A stretch of DNA of 64,000 nucleotides from Galbula dea (GCA_013399015.1 VWZX01008149.1:112963-176962), one strand, 5' to 3'. Positions 37,204-48,965 are shown, counted from the first letter of the stretch. Program-made: numbers and translations. Notes: generated by a model from the sequence alone, not told the origin.

Positions 37204-38863
37204 TTTATTTTTCACAATATCTGAAATTTACAGCACATCAGGGGGTGGGGGTGAGGCTTTTGGTAAGAAATCAAATAGAAACCAGAGAAAGGCTGAGGGG
37301 AAACCTGCACTACTGCCACCAAAGCCACTTGCCCAGCCTGCAGCTGCCCCATGCCCTGGATCACATCCTGAGCTCCAGCCTTGGAGCAGAGGAAGCCTCT
37401 AGGTTGTAGCAGAAACCAGAACTCACCCCAAGCCCACCCTGGGCAGCCACAGGTCAGATGGGCATGGGTTTAGCTGGACACCTCCAACTGCTCTTAGGGT
37501 TTGGTGCTGGTTTTGGGGAGCACAGGCAGGCAGAGGAGAGCTGTGGAGTTATGGAGGAGACTGGATGGAGAAGGGATGAGTTCAGCCAGCTCCAGGCTCC
37601 TCCTCAGCGTTCATGGTGTGATAGCCTCCCCCCTCCCCCCAGCCAGCCTGCTGATGAGTTAATGGAGCTGGAGTGAGTGGCCATTAGCTTCCATCCCAGC
37701 AGAGCCTGGGGGATCCCCAATCCTCCTCCATTAACCACTCCATGGAGCCCAGGGAATACTGGAAGGAAGTGCACCTGGGAGGTGAGATCCACATGGATGA
37801 GCAGAAGCTTCCAGCCCTGTTCCTGCAGCCAGGAACTGTTTCCATGGCTGGGCTATGGCCTTGCTGTGGAGCTTTGCCTCTCCCTGGGTACAGACTCCTG
37901 ACCTTGGCTCCTCAGAGCAGCCCAGGAAGCACCCAGGGCTGTGTTTGGGAAGCAGACACTGAAGCAGCTGCTGCCCATGGAGAGAAGATGGTCCCTGAGG
38001 GTAGATTCAGCTGGTGGAGGCATGGATCCTGCTCACCAGAGCCTCAGGAAAGGGGATGGAGGGTGCAGTGTGAGGATGCTGCTCATCACCTTCTCTGTGG
38101 GTGCTCCTCAGGGCTCAGGCTCATCCTGAAAGAGGATCCTGCTCCTGGGGAGGCTGCTGGGCTCCAGCTCCTCACTGCTCCTCTCTGCCAGGTGCCTCAG
38201 AGTGGCTGTGTTTGAGTTTCCTTGGATTTCTTTCAGTGGGAAATGACTCCAAGCTGCAGCCTGTGGTGCTGGGTAAGTTGAGGAGGGAGGAGATGCTTGA
38301 AGGAGAAGATATGTTCTGTAGGAGCTGCCCTTCCCTTTGCTAGGTTTTGGTTTCCCCTGGGAGCTCCTGCAGGCAGGACTCTGATCTGAGGTGACTTAGT
38401 GTTCAACACTTCTTGGAGAGCTTGGAGGAGCTGAGGATTGACTCTGGGTGCACTTCCCCTTTCCTGTGGAAGGCAAAAAGGGGAAAGAAAGCAGCTCCTG
38501 GTCCCAGCTCACTGCCAAGGGGAGGGAGCAGGAGCCCTACAAGCCCTGCTGGTGGGTTGGAAGCAGATGCCAAAAGGAGCCCCTGGAGCAGGGCTGGGGT
38601 GGGGAGGTGGGTGCTGGACAGCAGGTCAGGCCTGAGGGCCTTCAAGTCCTTAGAAAGCAAAAACTGCCCCCAAAAAGGTGAGAGGTGAAACAAAGGAAGA
38701 CATAAAAAATAGGGGAAAAAAACCCCAAACCCCAAAGAAATCAAAAGGTTCTTGAAGGACAGAGCAAGAGTTCACCATGGTGCAGAGTCCAGCTGGGGGC
38801 TGTGCCCCCTCCTGCCCCATCCCTGGGTCAGGCACAGTCTCTCCAAAGCCTGTCCTGGCTTTT
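37204..38863 (-). other. PAIP2B: Probable PAIP2B 3' UTR with poly(A) signal at 37204-37209
   Basis: TTTATT at 37204-37209 is AATAAA for the minus-strand gene. The 1.65 kb up to the PAIP2B stop codon has no CR1, although flanks on both sides are full of it, which suggests retained transcript sequence. No open frame here resembles a known protein. The extent of the UTR is inference. Confidence 0.5.
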
Positions 38864-41800
38864 TCAGTACTTCACACCTGGGACAAACTCCTTAGCATCT
38901 GGATTCAAGTTGCTTTTGCTCTGCAAGAGAAGGAGGCATGGGGAAGGGATCAGCAGGGCTCCACCTCCTGCCACCCCCCTGCCATGTGTTGCCCCCCAGA
39001 GGTGGCCAGTCAGCTTCCTGGAGATGCCAGCAGGGATGTTGCTGTGTGCTAGGCAGCTTGTCCTGCTCCTCGTGTCCTCAAGATGTTGCTGCCCAGGGCC
39101 AGCTCCAAAGGAGCTGATCCCTGCCTGGGTTTGTGGGGGAAAAGCCCAGGAGGATCTGCTGCTTGTGTCTCCCCATGTCCCTGTCTGGGCACAGAGCTGC
39201 TGCTGGATGAGCTGCAAGGTGCCAAGGCTCCCAGACGGCTTCGGGTGGGAAGGAACCTTCCAAGGTCACCTAGTGCAACCCCCTGCAGTCAGCAGGGACA
39301 TCTGCAGCTGGAGCAGGTTGCTCAGAGCCACAAACAATCTGAGCTGCAATGGTTCCAGGGCTGGGACATCTCCCACCTGTCTGGGCAGCCTGGGCCAGGC
39401 TCTCACCCCCCACAGCATCAACAGTTCCTTCTCTCTAGTCTCTGTCTCCCCTTTCAGTTCCAAACCACCAGCCCTTGGCCTGTCCCAGCAGCTCCTGCTA
39501 AAAAGCCTGTCCCCAGCTCTGCCACCCCTGTCCCTGCCCTTCAGCAGACCTCCCCCAGCACGTCCCTGAGCTCCTTACCAGGATGTCCTCTGCAGCGTGG
39601 CCATCGCTGAGCGACAGCCCATTGAGCTGCTGCTGCAGCTGGCCCAGCCCCTGGGGCAGGTCCCGGGCAGGGATGAACCACTCCTGCTCCTCCTCCTCCA
39701 GCATCTCCTGGAAGCAACGGTCCAGAAACTCCTGCTCCTGCAGCTCCTCCTCCACCTGCCCACAGAGACCAGTCAGGCACAGGCACAAGTGACATCTCTT
39801 GGTGTTGGTAAGAGTCTGTGATGTGCTGCCTCACCCTGGTACCTGTGCATGCCTCAGGACATCCCAGGCAGCCAGAGCTGTGGCTCTGTCACAGCACCGT
39901 GGAATTCTTTGGGCTGGACAAGACCTTTAAGCTCATCAGGTCCAACCATTCCCCAGCACTGCCAGGTCACCACTAAACCATGGCCCTCAGCACCACATCT
40001 CCACAGCAGCCTGGGCCAGGCTCTCACCTCCCTCTGTGTCAATGATTTCTTCCTTCTCTCTAGTCTCAGCCTCCTCTTTTAGTTTCAAACCACCAGCTCT
40101 TGTCCTGTCACAGCAGGACCTGCTTAGGAGTCTGTCCCTATCTTACTGCCTCCTTCAAGTATTGAAAGGCCACAGGAAGATCTCAGAATCCAGAAGGGAA
40201 TGGGAGAAGCTTTAGGGCACATCCAGCTCCCCCAGCACCTCCCCAGGGTTCCACTCTGCCTGACTGCAGCAGAATTTGCTGCCAAAGGAAGAGGTTGGTT
40301 CACAAACAGCCCAAGCAGGAAGCAGTGCATAGTGCTGGGTGGATCTTTGGCTCTGGAGCCACACTGGAGCTCTGCCAGCTCCTGTTTTGCTTCCTTGCTT
40401 CTCCTCAGCAGCCCAGCTCTGCCAGCCCTGACACAGGGTGGCAGTCAGCTCCTGGGGAATGCTCCCTGGCTGCCTCCAGCCCTGCTGCAGGAGAGCTCCT
40501 GAGGCTGTGCAACACTTGGCTCGGGCTCCTGGAGCACAAAGGGGCTCAGGTAAGGGCCTGGGGCAAAGCCAAGCAGGAGAGAGGGGCAGAAGGAGGGGCA
40601 GAAGGAGGGGCAGGGTCCTGTCCTTACCCCAACCCATCCCTGGGTTGTGTTGGCCAGCTGCTCCCATCTTCCAGGCTGGTTGGTTTTTGGGTGCTGGCTG
40701 AAGAAAAGCTTCCTGCTAAACAGGCCAGAAAAATGAGCAGAGAGAGTGAGAGCCAGAGAAGAGCAGAGTGGGAGCAGCTGAGTCCAGGAGTGGAGCCATG
40801 GACCATGAAATGCTCTGAAATGCTTCAACCTTTCCATGTTACCAGGGAGCAGAAACTGGGATCCAAAGTGAGGGGAAAGGAGAACACAAGTCTTGTGAGG
40901 AGCAGCTGAGGGAGCTGGGGATGTTCAGTCAAGAGAAAAGGAGGCTCAGGGGAGACCTCCTCACTCCCATCCAAGACTAGAAGGCACCATGGGCACCAAA
41001 AAGGCTGTGTTTGCTGTCCCCACCACCACTGTCTCAGTGTCTGCACTCAGGACCAGAGAGCAGAATGTGGCCAGATGAGAGGCACAGGACACAGCAACCC
41101 AAGCTGAGCCCCAGGATGGCCTCTTCCAGGAGCACTGCCTTCTGATGGATGAAGCTCCTGGTGCAGGAAAGCTCTCCCTCCCCTAGCTGAAGACCAGACA
41201 CATGGACTTTAAAGCCCCTGAAGAGCAACTCCAACCTCTGCTGGAACAATTTCTGCCAAGCAGGAGTTAGGTGAAGGGCTGAGCTCCCAGGATAGCCCTG
41301 TGGGGCTGAGGAGCAGAAGCAAGAGTTGGCAGAGCAAGAAAGCTCAGGTAAGGATCTTGGCAAAGTCCTGAGTCCTTGGCTCTGTTCCCCTCCCTCCTCC
41401 ACCTCCCCCCACCCTGGGAATGTTCCCTCTGGCATGGAGCTGCACTGGGCTTTGCTTTGCACTTGGCCTTCATCTGCCTTTTAATCAAGACATTAACTAA
41501 TTAACCTGGCTCCCATCCCTCAGCCCAGCTGCTCCCAGGGGCTGCCTGCTGCCTGCTCACCTCCTTAAATAAAACAAGAGCCTTGAGTCACAGCTGGCTG
41601 CTGGTGGCCAAGGTGATGTGGGGTGGCAGAGGGCAGCTGCTGCACACTCAGCCCCTGGCTGCACCTTCCCCCCCCTGGGAGCAGGACTCCAGCATCACCA
41701 TATGGAGATCTGCTGCTGGCAAGAGCAGGAAGGCTGATGAAATCCTCCCCTGGTGGCCAGGGGCACAGCTCTCTCAGCTCTGGCTTGTGAGGTCACATCA

Positions 41801-43255
41801 TTAGTCCACAAGCAAGAGCTGCTCCAGTCCCAGCAGGAGCTCTCAGGAGCTTGGCTGGCTGTTATGGACACAGCATCCAGTGGCTAGGGCTGCAATCAAG
41901 TGCTCTAGCTGCTGCAAGAGTACTCACAACTGCCACACAGACTGGCAGGGGTTGGAAGGAAGCTCTGGGGGTGATCTAGGCCAACCCCACTGCTGCAGCA
42001 GGGGCACCCACAGCAGCTTGCCCAGGATCACCTCCAGCTACCTCTGGAATCTCTCCCCAGAAGGAGACTCCACAACCTCTCTGGGCAGCCTGGGACAGGG
42101 CTCCAACACCTTCACTGCAAGGAAGTTTCTCCTCCTGCTCAGCTGGAACCTCCTGGCTTCTAGTTTGTGCCCAGTGCCCCTTGGTCTGTCCCTGGCCACC
42201 ACTGAGCAGAGTCTGGCCTCAGCCTCCTGCCCCCAGCCTTCAGCTCTTGCTCAGCCTTGAGCAGCTGCCCTCTGGGGCTGCTCTTCTCCAGGCTAAGCAG
42301 CCCCCAGGCTCTCAGCCTTTCCTCCTCTCACAGAAGCTCCAGTGCCCTCAGCATCCTGGGAGCCTCTGCTGGACTCTCTCCAGTAGTTCCTTGTCTCTAT
42401 TGACCTGAGGAGCCCAGTTTCAGTTTCACTGAAGTAGAGACTGACCCAAAATGAGAGGTCCCAGCAGGAACTCCTAGCTGATACATCCTGGCTACAAACA
42501 CTCTTCAATTCCAAGCACTGATTCTGATGCTGCTCCTCCCCACTCCAGCTCAGCATGTGGAAAGGGAAGGTCTTGGTGATCCCAGCAAAGCACAGGAGAA
42601 GATGAGAGTGCCATCACCATCCCTGTGATGTTTGACAGGCCGAGGGGTGATGGTTTGAAACTCAAAGAGGAAAGATGTAGCCTGCATAAAAGGAAGAAAT
42701 TGTTGATGCTGAGGGTGGTGAGAGCCTGGCCCAGGCTGCCCAGAGAGGTGGGAGATGTCCCATCCCTGGAAACATCCCAGGTCAGGTTGTTTGGGGCTGT
42801 GAGCAACCTGCTCTAGCTGGAGATGTCCCTGCTGCCTGCAGGGGGTTGGACTAGGTGACCTTGGAAGGTCCCTTCCCACCCAAACCATTCTAGAATTCAA
42901 CAGTCTGAGAGGGTCACAGGCATCAGGAGGTATTTTTTCCTGACTTTTTCCATCCCATGCCCTGACATGGAGATCCAGGATAAACAGGATGACTCTTCCC
43001 TTGAAGCCAGCAGCTCCAAACCAGCTGTGACTCACACAGGCTTCCTGGTGCTCCTCAAAGGCAGCCCTTCCCTCCCCATCTCCAGTGCTGGCAGCCAGCC
43101 CCTGCCCCTACCTGTCTGTTGAAGTCTTCCTCATTCTCCATCCACATGTACTCAGCAAAGGGGTTGGCTTCCTTCTCCTCATGGCCATTCACCACTTGGT
43201 CCTCTTTGCATTTGGGACTGGATGCTGTTGTACTGCTGAGCTCAGAGCCATTCAT
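38864..43255 (-). CDS. PAIP2B: Polyadenylate-binding protein-interacting protein 2B
   Basis: PAIP2B binds cytoplasmic poly(A)-binding protein and displaces it from poly(A) and eIF4G, lowering translation. Three coding exons in transcript order: 43255-43112, 39755-39579 and 38920-38864, giving 48+59+18 = 125 residues (human about 123). Recognisable parts are ANPFAEYMWMENEEDFNRQ, the acidic PABP-binding PAM1-type centre with FLDRCFQEMLEEEEQEWFIP, and the C-terminal PAM2 motif SNLNPDAKEFVPGVKY. A second ATG directly upstream (43258) would add one Met; I chose 43255 by family alignment. The first coding exon starts about 13 bp into the exon, whose acceptor is at 43268/43269. Upstream non-coding exons were not identified; the CpG region at 50.3-51.4 kb is a candidate promoter. 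Confidence 0.96.
39230..39510 (-). mobile_element. CR1 fragment, antisense (third subfamily)
   Basis: Reads GGTGGGAAGGAACCTTCCAA at the low end and then a CTGCAGTCAGCAGGGACATC module, matching 8935-9468 and 42630-42905. It lies in the last PAIP2B intron, 69 bp from the exon at 39579. Confidence 0.88.
39897..40165 (-). mobile_element. CR1 fragment, antisense, internally deleted
   Basis: Starts GGGCTGGACAAGACCTTTAA and contains CCACATCTCCACAGCAGCCT, where the normal intervening CR1 sequence is missing. The second half matches the third subfamily, so the copy looks chimeric. Confidence 0.82.
40868..40978 (+). mobile_element. CR1 ORF2 scrap, sense
   Basis: Only about 110 bp remain: AGTCTTGTGAGGAGCAGCTG through AGGAGGCTCAGGGGAGACCT. 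It is antisense to PAIP2B in its intron. The 40980-41940 stretch is otherwise non-CR1 intronic sequence. Confidence 0.82.
41492..41505. promoter_or_regulatory. HNF1-like double half-site in PAIP2B intron
   Basis: ATTAACTAATTAAC carries two GTTAAT half-sites when read on the minus strand, close to the bipartite HNF1 consensus. It sits in an AT-rich island (41478-41510). Binding is inference. Confidence 0.3.
41945..42420 (-). mobile_element. CR1 fragment, antisense (second subfamily)
   Basis: Begins GGCAGGGGTTGGAAGGAAGC and follows the same order as 17990-18600, including CAGCTGGAACCTCCTGGCTT. It is sense to PAIP2B. Confidence 0.9.
42630..42905 (+). mobile_element. CR1 3' fragment, sense (third subfamily)
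   Basis: Contains GAGGTGGGAGATGTCCCATC and ends GGAAGGTCCCTTCCCACCCA. It is antisense to PAIP2B, 200 bp from the first coding exon. Confidence 0.9.
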
Positions 43256-43289
43256 CATAACTAACTCTGGCAAGAGAAACAAGGAGAGA

Positions 43290-43560
43290 GTGAAGAGCCC
43301 AACCCCCACCTGGCTCCAGCCTCCTCTCTGGGAGCTGCAGAGAGTGAGAAGGTCTCCCCTGAGCCTCCTCTTCTCCAGGCTAACCAACCCCAGGTCCCTC
43401 AGCTGCTCCTCACAACACTTGTGCTCCTTCACCACCTTCCTTGCCCTTCTCTGGACACACTCCAGCACCTCAATGTCCTTCTTGGAGTGAGGAGCCCAAA
43501 ACTGAACCCAGGATTCAAGGTGTGGCTTCCCCAGTGCCAAGCACCCAAGGTCGTGGTTTC
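43290..43560 (-). mobile_element. CR1 ORF2 fragment next to the PAIP2B acceptor
   Basis: The minus strand encodes LECVQRRARKVVKEHKCCEE and SSQRGGWSQVGVGLF. The fragment is 3' truncated, and its end abuts the pyrimidine tract of the PAIP2B first coding exon (acceptor at 43268/43269). Confidence 0.9.
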
Positions 43561-43728
43561 CCCCCATGAACTGTGTCTGAAGGAGCCCAGATCATGGTCC
43601 CCCATCAGCTGCACTTGAAGGACCCCAGATCATGGATTCCTCCCATGAACTGTGTCTGAAAGAGCCCAGATCATGGTTTCTCCCCACCAGCTGGCTCTGC
43701 AGGACTCAAGATCAAGGTTTCCCACCAC
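43550..43728 (+). repeat. Three-copy tandem repeat of about 55 bp
   Basis: Three copies containing AACTGTGTCTGAAGGAGCCC and AGATCATGGTTTCCCCC with divergence. It starts at the boundary of the neighbouring CR1 fragment. Confidence 0.8.
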
Positions 43729-44094
43729 CACTTTCTGCTCAGAGGTTGCCAGCAGCCCCTCTCAGTAGCCCCAGCTGCACAGAGCCACCCTCTCCTGCAA
43801 CACCACCTTCCAGGAGCTCATTTTGCAGGCTGGCTGAGCCAGGCTCAATGTGTCTGTTGGTCTGTGTGTTATTCCTCTGAGTCACCAGAGCTCTGCTGTC
43901 ACCATCAGCCTCCTGATGCTGGAGCAAGCACACCCAGAGCCAGAGAGGCTGCAGCAGGCTCAGAGCTGGGAGCACAGCTCAGCTCAAACTAAAACACAGA
44001 CCAGGCTCTGCCTTTTTACAGGGAAAGCTGCTTGGATTTGTCTCTCCTTTCCCCTGGAAAATTAAGTAGATGTAAAAAAAACCCCAAAACCTTG

Positions 44095-44640
44095 ATCCTT
44101 TCCTCCTGCCAGAGCTGCTCCAGTGCCCTCAGCATCCTGGGAGCCTCCACAGGATTCTTTCCAGCAGTTCCTGGTCTCTCTGGAGCTGGGTGAGCCCAGA
44201 ACTGGACCCAGCACTCCAGATGTGGCCTGACTAGGGCAGAGGAGAGGGGGAAGAGAACCTCCCTGGACCTGCTGCTCACACTCTTCTGAATGCACCCCAG
44301 GAGACCATTGACCTTCTTGGCCACAAGAGAACACTGCTGGTTCATGGTGAACTTGTTGTCCCCCAGCATTCCCAGGTCCTTCTCTGCACAGCTGCTTCCC
44401 AGCAGGTCAAGCCCTAACCTGTCCTGGTCCATGAGGTTATTCCTCCCCAGGTGCAGGACTCTACACTTGCCCTTGTTGAACTTCCATGAGGTTCCTCTGC
44501 CCCAGCTCTCAGCCTGTCAGCTCTCACTGGATGCCAGCACAGCCTGGCAGGGGTCACCACTCCTCCCAGTTTGGTATCAAAACCCACCTCCTGAGAGCTC
44601 CACATCTGGATGCAGAGCACACCTACCCTGAGGAGCTATG
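44095..44640 (-). mobile_element. CR1 internal fragment, antisense
   Basis: Minus-strand frames give SSCAEKDLGMLGDNKFTMNQ and FSCGQEGQWSPGVHSEECEQ, central-to-late CR1 ORF2 sequence. The 3' end is absent. It is similar in type to 15330-15735. Confidence 0.88.
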
Positions 44641-44689
44641 GCATGCAGGCAGCTGGGAGCTCCTTGCTCATCCTTCCCAACTACAGAGC

Positions 44690-45085
44690 ATAGAATCACT
44701 GTGGCTGGAGAGCCCTCTGCCACCATGGAGCCCAAGCACCCACCCAACACTGCCAAGCCAGCACTAAGCCATGGCCCTCAGCACCACAGCTCCATGTGTC
44801 TTGAATCCTTCCAGGGATGGTGACTCCACCACTGCCCTGGGCAGCCTGGGCCCAGGGGCAATCCTTTCCAGGAACAAATTGTTCCTCATCTCCAACCTAA
44901 ACCTCCCCTGCTGCAACTTGGGGCTGTGTCCTCTTCTCCTACCACTTGTTCTCTGGGAGAAGAGCCCAACCACCTGGCTCCAGCCTCCTGTCAGGGAGCT
45001 GCAGAGAGCCAGAAGGTCTCCCCTGAGCCTCCTTTCCTCCAGACTAACCAAGCCCAGTTCCCTCAGCTGCTCCTCACATCACCCT
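44690..45085 (-). mobile_element. CR1 fragment, antisense
   Basis: Opens with TAGAATCACTGTGGCTGGAG and runs through CTGCCCTGGGCAGCCTGGGC to the LVSLEERRLRGDLLALCSSL coding segment on the minus strand. Confidence 0.9.
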
Positions 45086-45214
45086 CACTGCTCCCACGTG
45101 CCTGGGGCTGGCAGAGCAGCCTGGCAAGGTGAGGTTCCTTTGGAAGGTACTGGACTGGAGGTGAGGAGCAGGAATTCAGTCCCTGTTTGGTATTTGGTGA
45201 TGCTCAAAGGCACA

Positions 45215-45280
45215 GAATCATGGAATCATTTAGGTTGGAAAAGCCCTTTCCAAGCATCAAGTCCAAGCACTGAAGCATGG
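45215..45280 (-). mobile_element. CR1 3'-end scrap, antisense
   Basis: Only the terminal module remains: ATGGAATCATTTAGGTTGGA and AAGCCCTTTCCAAGCATCAA. Confidence 0.75.
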
Positions 45281-45684
45281 TGCTTCAAGGCTAACAGGAC
45301 CTGACCCCAGCTGGGGCTACCAGGCAGTTCCAGCTCCACTGAGCTGGAAATAATCACTGATGTCATTAGCACAAGTGATTTTTGAGAGCAAAGTAATCAG
45401 CACAGCTCCACAGGAAGATGCCAGCACTCCACCACCACCCCAAGGCTGAGGATGGACTTTTTGGGGAGGAAACAGCCATGTTTCTGTGTGGAAGTGTCCC
45501 TCAGCCCCTCTGCTGCTGAGCAGAGGTGGCACTGTGGTCCAGGCCCAAAGCTCAGCCTGGAGCAGACCTCCCTGTGAGCATCACCTGCTCTTCAAAGCCA
45601 TGGGGGAGAAGCAGGAGGCTCCTGCAGCTTGGAAGTAGAAAGCAGAGCAGGAGCAAGGTCCTCTGCCCACTGTGTGCTGACATC

Positions 45685-46200
45685 TCATGGAACCATGGAG
45701 TCCAACTGTTCCCCAGCACTGCCAGGTGCTAACCCATGGCCCTCAGCACCACATCTCCAGGGCTTTCCAACCCCTCCAGGGATGGTGACTCCAACAGTGC
45801 CTTGAGCAGCCTGGGCCAGGCCTTGCAACCCTTTCCAGGAAGGAATTGTTCCTCATCTCCAACCTAAACCTCCCCTGCTGCAACTTGGGGCTGTTTCCTC
45901 TTCTCCTATCACTGGCTCCAGCCTCCTCTCAGGGAGCTGCAGAGAGTGAGAAGGTCTCTCCTGAGCCTCCTCTTCTCCAGGCTAACCAACCCAAGTTCCC
46001 TCAGCTGCTCCTCACAACTCTCTAGACCCTTCCCCACCTTCCTTACCCTTCTCTGGACACACTCCAGCACCTCAGTGTCCTTCTTGGAGTGAGGAGCCCA
46101 AAACTCAACCCAGAATTGGAGCTGTGGCCTCCCCAGTGCCCAGCCCAGGAGGACAATCTCTGCCCTAGTCCTGCTGCCCACTAGTGCTGATCCAAGAAGG
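45685..46200 (-). mobile_element. CR1 fragment, antisense
   Basis: Minus strand encodes LECVQRRVRKVGKGLESCEE and IVLLGWALGRPQLQFWVEF. The extreme 3' end is lost at 45685. From 46201 to 48215 the sequence is free of CR1 and without a supported exon. Confidence 0.9.
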
Positions 46201-46731
46201 GCAGCTCCTTTGTGGCACAAGAGGAGAGCTCACACTGTGGCTGGAATGAGCTGCCCAGGCAAGAGGGGCTCCAGGCCCTGCCATGGAGCAGCCCAAGTCC
46301 CAGTGAGTTATTACCCATCTGGATCTCACACTTGGCTACTCCCCACTGCCACTCCTGGGTTAGCCTCTCTGGCCAGGGAGGCCATCAGGCCATGCCCATA
46401 CCCCATCCAGGAGACAACACATGGCAGAGCAAAGTAGGGTCAGTCACAGGAGGACTGAGGAGCTCTTGGGAGGGAAGACAACTGCAGGAGCCCCAGTCCT
46501 GGCTGGTTTCTGGGAGCATCCCTGTCTCACACCACAAGCATGGCACAAGCCACGTTTGCTCCTCCGTCCCCAAAGAGTTAACAAGTCAGCAGCAGCTGGA
46601 GAACCAAGGCCAGCTGCTGACTTGGCTCAAGGAGAGGGACATATGGTCCCTCCTCACCCTCCCAGAGCCAAAACCCCAGTGGAGGCTGCTCCCTGATGGA
46701 GTAGGCTGGCCAGGGCCAGGGCTCCCAGCTC

Positions 46732-46740
46732 TATAAATAG
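46732..46740 (+). promoter_or_regulatory. Orphan TATA-box sequence
   Basis: TATAAATAG is a near-ideal TATA box in a GC-rich setting, with no annotated transcript start nearby. It lies in the CR1-free 46.2-48.2 kb stretch upstream of PAIP2B, on the opposite strand. Function is unknown. Confidence 0.3.
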
Positions 46741-48219
46741 CTTTGGGAATCATTGTGTGTGCAGACAGGCTGGAGAAGAACCCAGCCAGGCTTCTTCCAG
46801 ACTTCAGGGGGAAAAAAATAACCCCCTGAAGCCTCCTCTGTGCCATTTTCACAGCTCCTCCTTCTCCACTGCCCTGTGAGGAGCTCTGGAGCACTGCTGG
46901 GGCTGCACAGGGGAAGGATGGTTCTTCATCCCCAACCCTCTGCCATCAGCATCCTCATTCCAGCTCTGCTGGTGCTTCACCCTAGCCTCTGCCCCCACCT
47001 CTGGGTTGAACAACACCCAAATCTCATCCTGTTGAGCCTTCATAAACATGAAATCCACTGCAGAGCTCACCTTGGGTTTAGCAATGCTCAAACTCCAGCC
47101 CCAGAAAACAAAGTGACTGCTTTGCACCCCCAGAGCAAACTCAGCTCCTCAGCCCAGGCCCAACCAGAAGGCCAGGACTGAGCCACACTGGGGCAAGGAG
47201 GGGAGGAGAGGGCTGGATGGTTTTGCAGTGCCACCTCTCAAGTCCTGCCAAGCAGCAGTTAACTGCTCCTCAGCCTCCTCTCCCAAGGGACCTGACTCTC
47301 CCCTTCCAGCTCTCCCAGGCCACTCTGCTTCCAACAGCCTCACTCCTTGCACCAGCTTCTCCTCCTGCCTCCCACCCTCCACACAGCCATTACCTTCCTC
47401 TAATCTCTGCTCCCAGAGAAGGTCTGTGCCCTCTGGAGGCCCAAGCTGAGCTTTTTATCTCCCAGCTGCTTCTTATCTCCCAGCCACGTTGATTTTTCCA
47501 GGAGTCAGGGATGCTTTTTCAGTAGCCACAGAGGTTCGTTCAGGAGCCATGAGCACTTGTGATATCTCCCTGGTCTCTGCTCCCAGCTTGCTCTCACCAG
47601 GGAACCCAGAGCTTGCCTTTTCCTGCCAGGCTGCAATCCAGCTCCAGCCCAGCCCACGCTGTAGCTCCACCACCACCATGACGTCTTTCAAGTCTGTTTC
47701 CCCCCCAACCCCCCCCCACCCCAAGGCTTCTCCTTCTCATTCAACTGGTGCTTCAGGTTTGATTCCTCACCACCGAGGCTGCTGCAGACCTGGGGGAGCT
47801 CACTGCCTGCTCCCTGCTGGCTCCAGCCCTCTGTAATTAAAGGATGTTGAGTCTTCCAGGTTAGTCTGGTCTCCTGGTGCTCCCTCCCCGTGCCTGTTGG
47901 CTTGCTGGGGTGGTGCCAGTCCCTGCTGGCAGCAGATGTGGAGCTTTCCCTTTTCAGCTCCCTCAGTTGCTGAGGAACCACATCCTATTTCCATCACCCA
48001 GCTGAGGGATAAGCTCATCCTGCACTATTTTAATCTGCATCCACCAGAGGAAGGCCTCACTGTGCTGAGGCACAGAAGGAAGTGCCACCAGAGTCCCTTA
48101 GCATCCTGAGAGCACCACAAACATCCCATGTGCTCTTGAGAGGTGCCCAAGAAACACTGGCAAACCTCAGTTTGGATTCATCCTAATCCTTGCCCTTCAT
48201 TGAGCTACTTTCATCTGAG

Positions 48220-48965
48220 AGATCATAGAAACATTCATGCTGGAAAAGACCTTGAAGATCATGGAGCCCAAACACCCACCCAACACTGCCAAGCCAGCAC
48301 TAAGCCATGGCCCCCAGCACCACAGCTCCATGTGCCTTGAACCCCTCCAGGGATGGTGACTCCACCACTGCCCTGGGCAGCCTGGGCCAGGCCTTGGCAA
48401 CCCTTTTGGGAAGAAACTGTTCCTCATCTCCAACCTAAACCTCCCCTGCTGCAACTTGAGGCTCTTTCCTCTTCTCCTATCACTTGTGAGAAGAGGCCAA
48501 CCCCCACCTGGCTCCCATCTACTCTCAGGGAGCTGCAGAGAGTGAGAAGGTCTCCCCTGAGCCTCCTCTTCTCCAGGCTAACCAAGCCCAGTTCCCTCAG
48601 CTGCTCCTCACAACACTTGAGCTCTAGACCCTTCACCACCTTCACTGCCCTTCTCTGGACACACTCCAGCACCTCAATGTCCTTCTTGGAGTGAGGAGCC
48701 CAAAACTGACCCCAGGATTGGAGCTGTGGCCTCCCCAGTGCCCAGCCCAGGAGGACAATCCCTGCCCTAGCCCTGCTGCCACCCTAGTGCTGATCCAAGC
48801 CAGGATGCTGTTGGCCTTCTTGGCCACCTGGGCACTCTGCTGCTTCATCTTCAGCTGCTGTTGACCAAGACCTCCAGATCCTTTTCCACCAGGCACTTTC
48901 CAGCAATCAACAGCTCCCCAACAGCTCCTGCTGCTCAGTGACTCCTGGCAGCAGTGACCTGGCCC
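48220..48965 (-). mobile_element. CR1 fragment, antisense
   Basis: About 745 bp with the 3' end at the low coordinate (CATAGAAACATTCATGCTGG), then the LECVQRRAVKVVKGLELKCC and ANSILAWISTRVAAGLGQGL coding stretches on the minus strand. Positions 48966-49527 after it hold no gene I can support. Confidence 0.92.
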
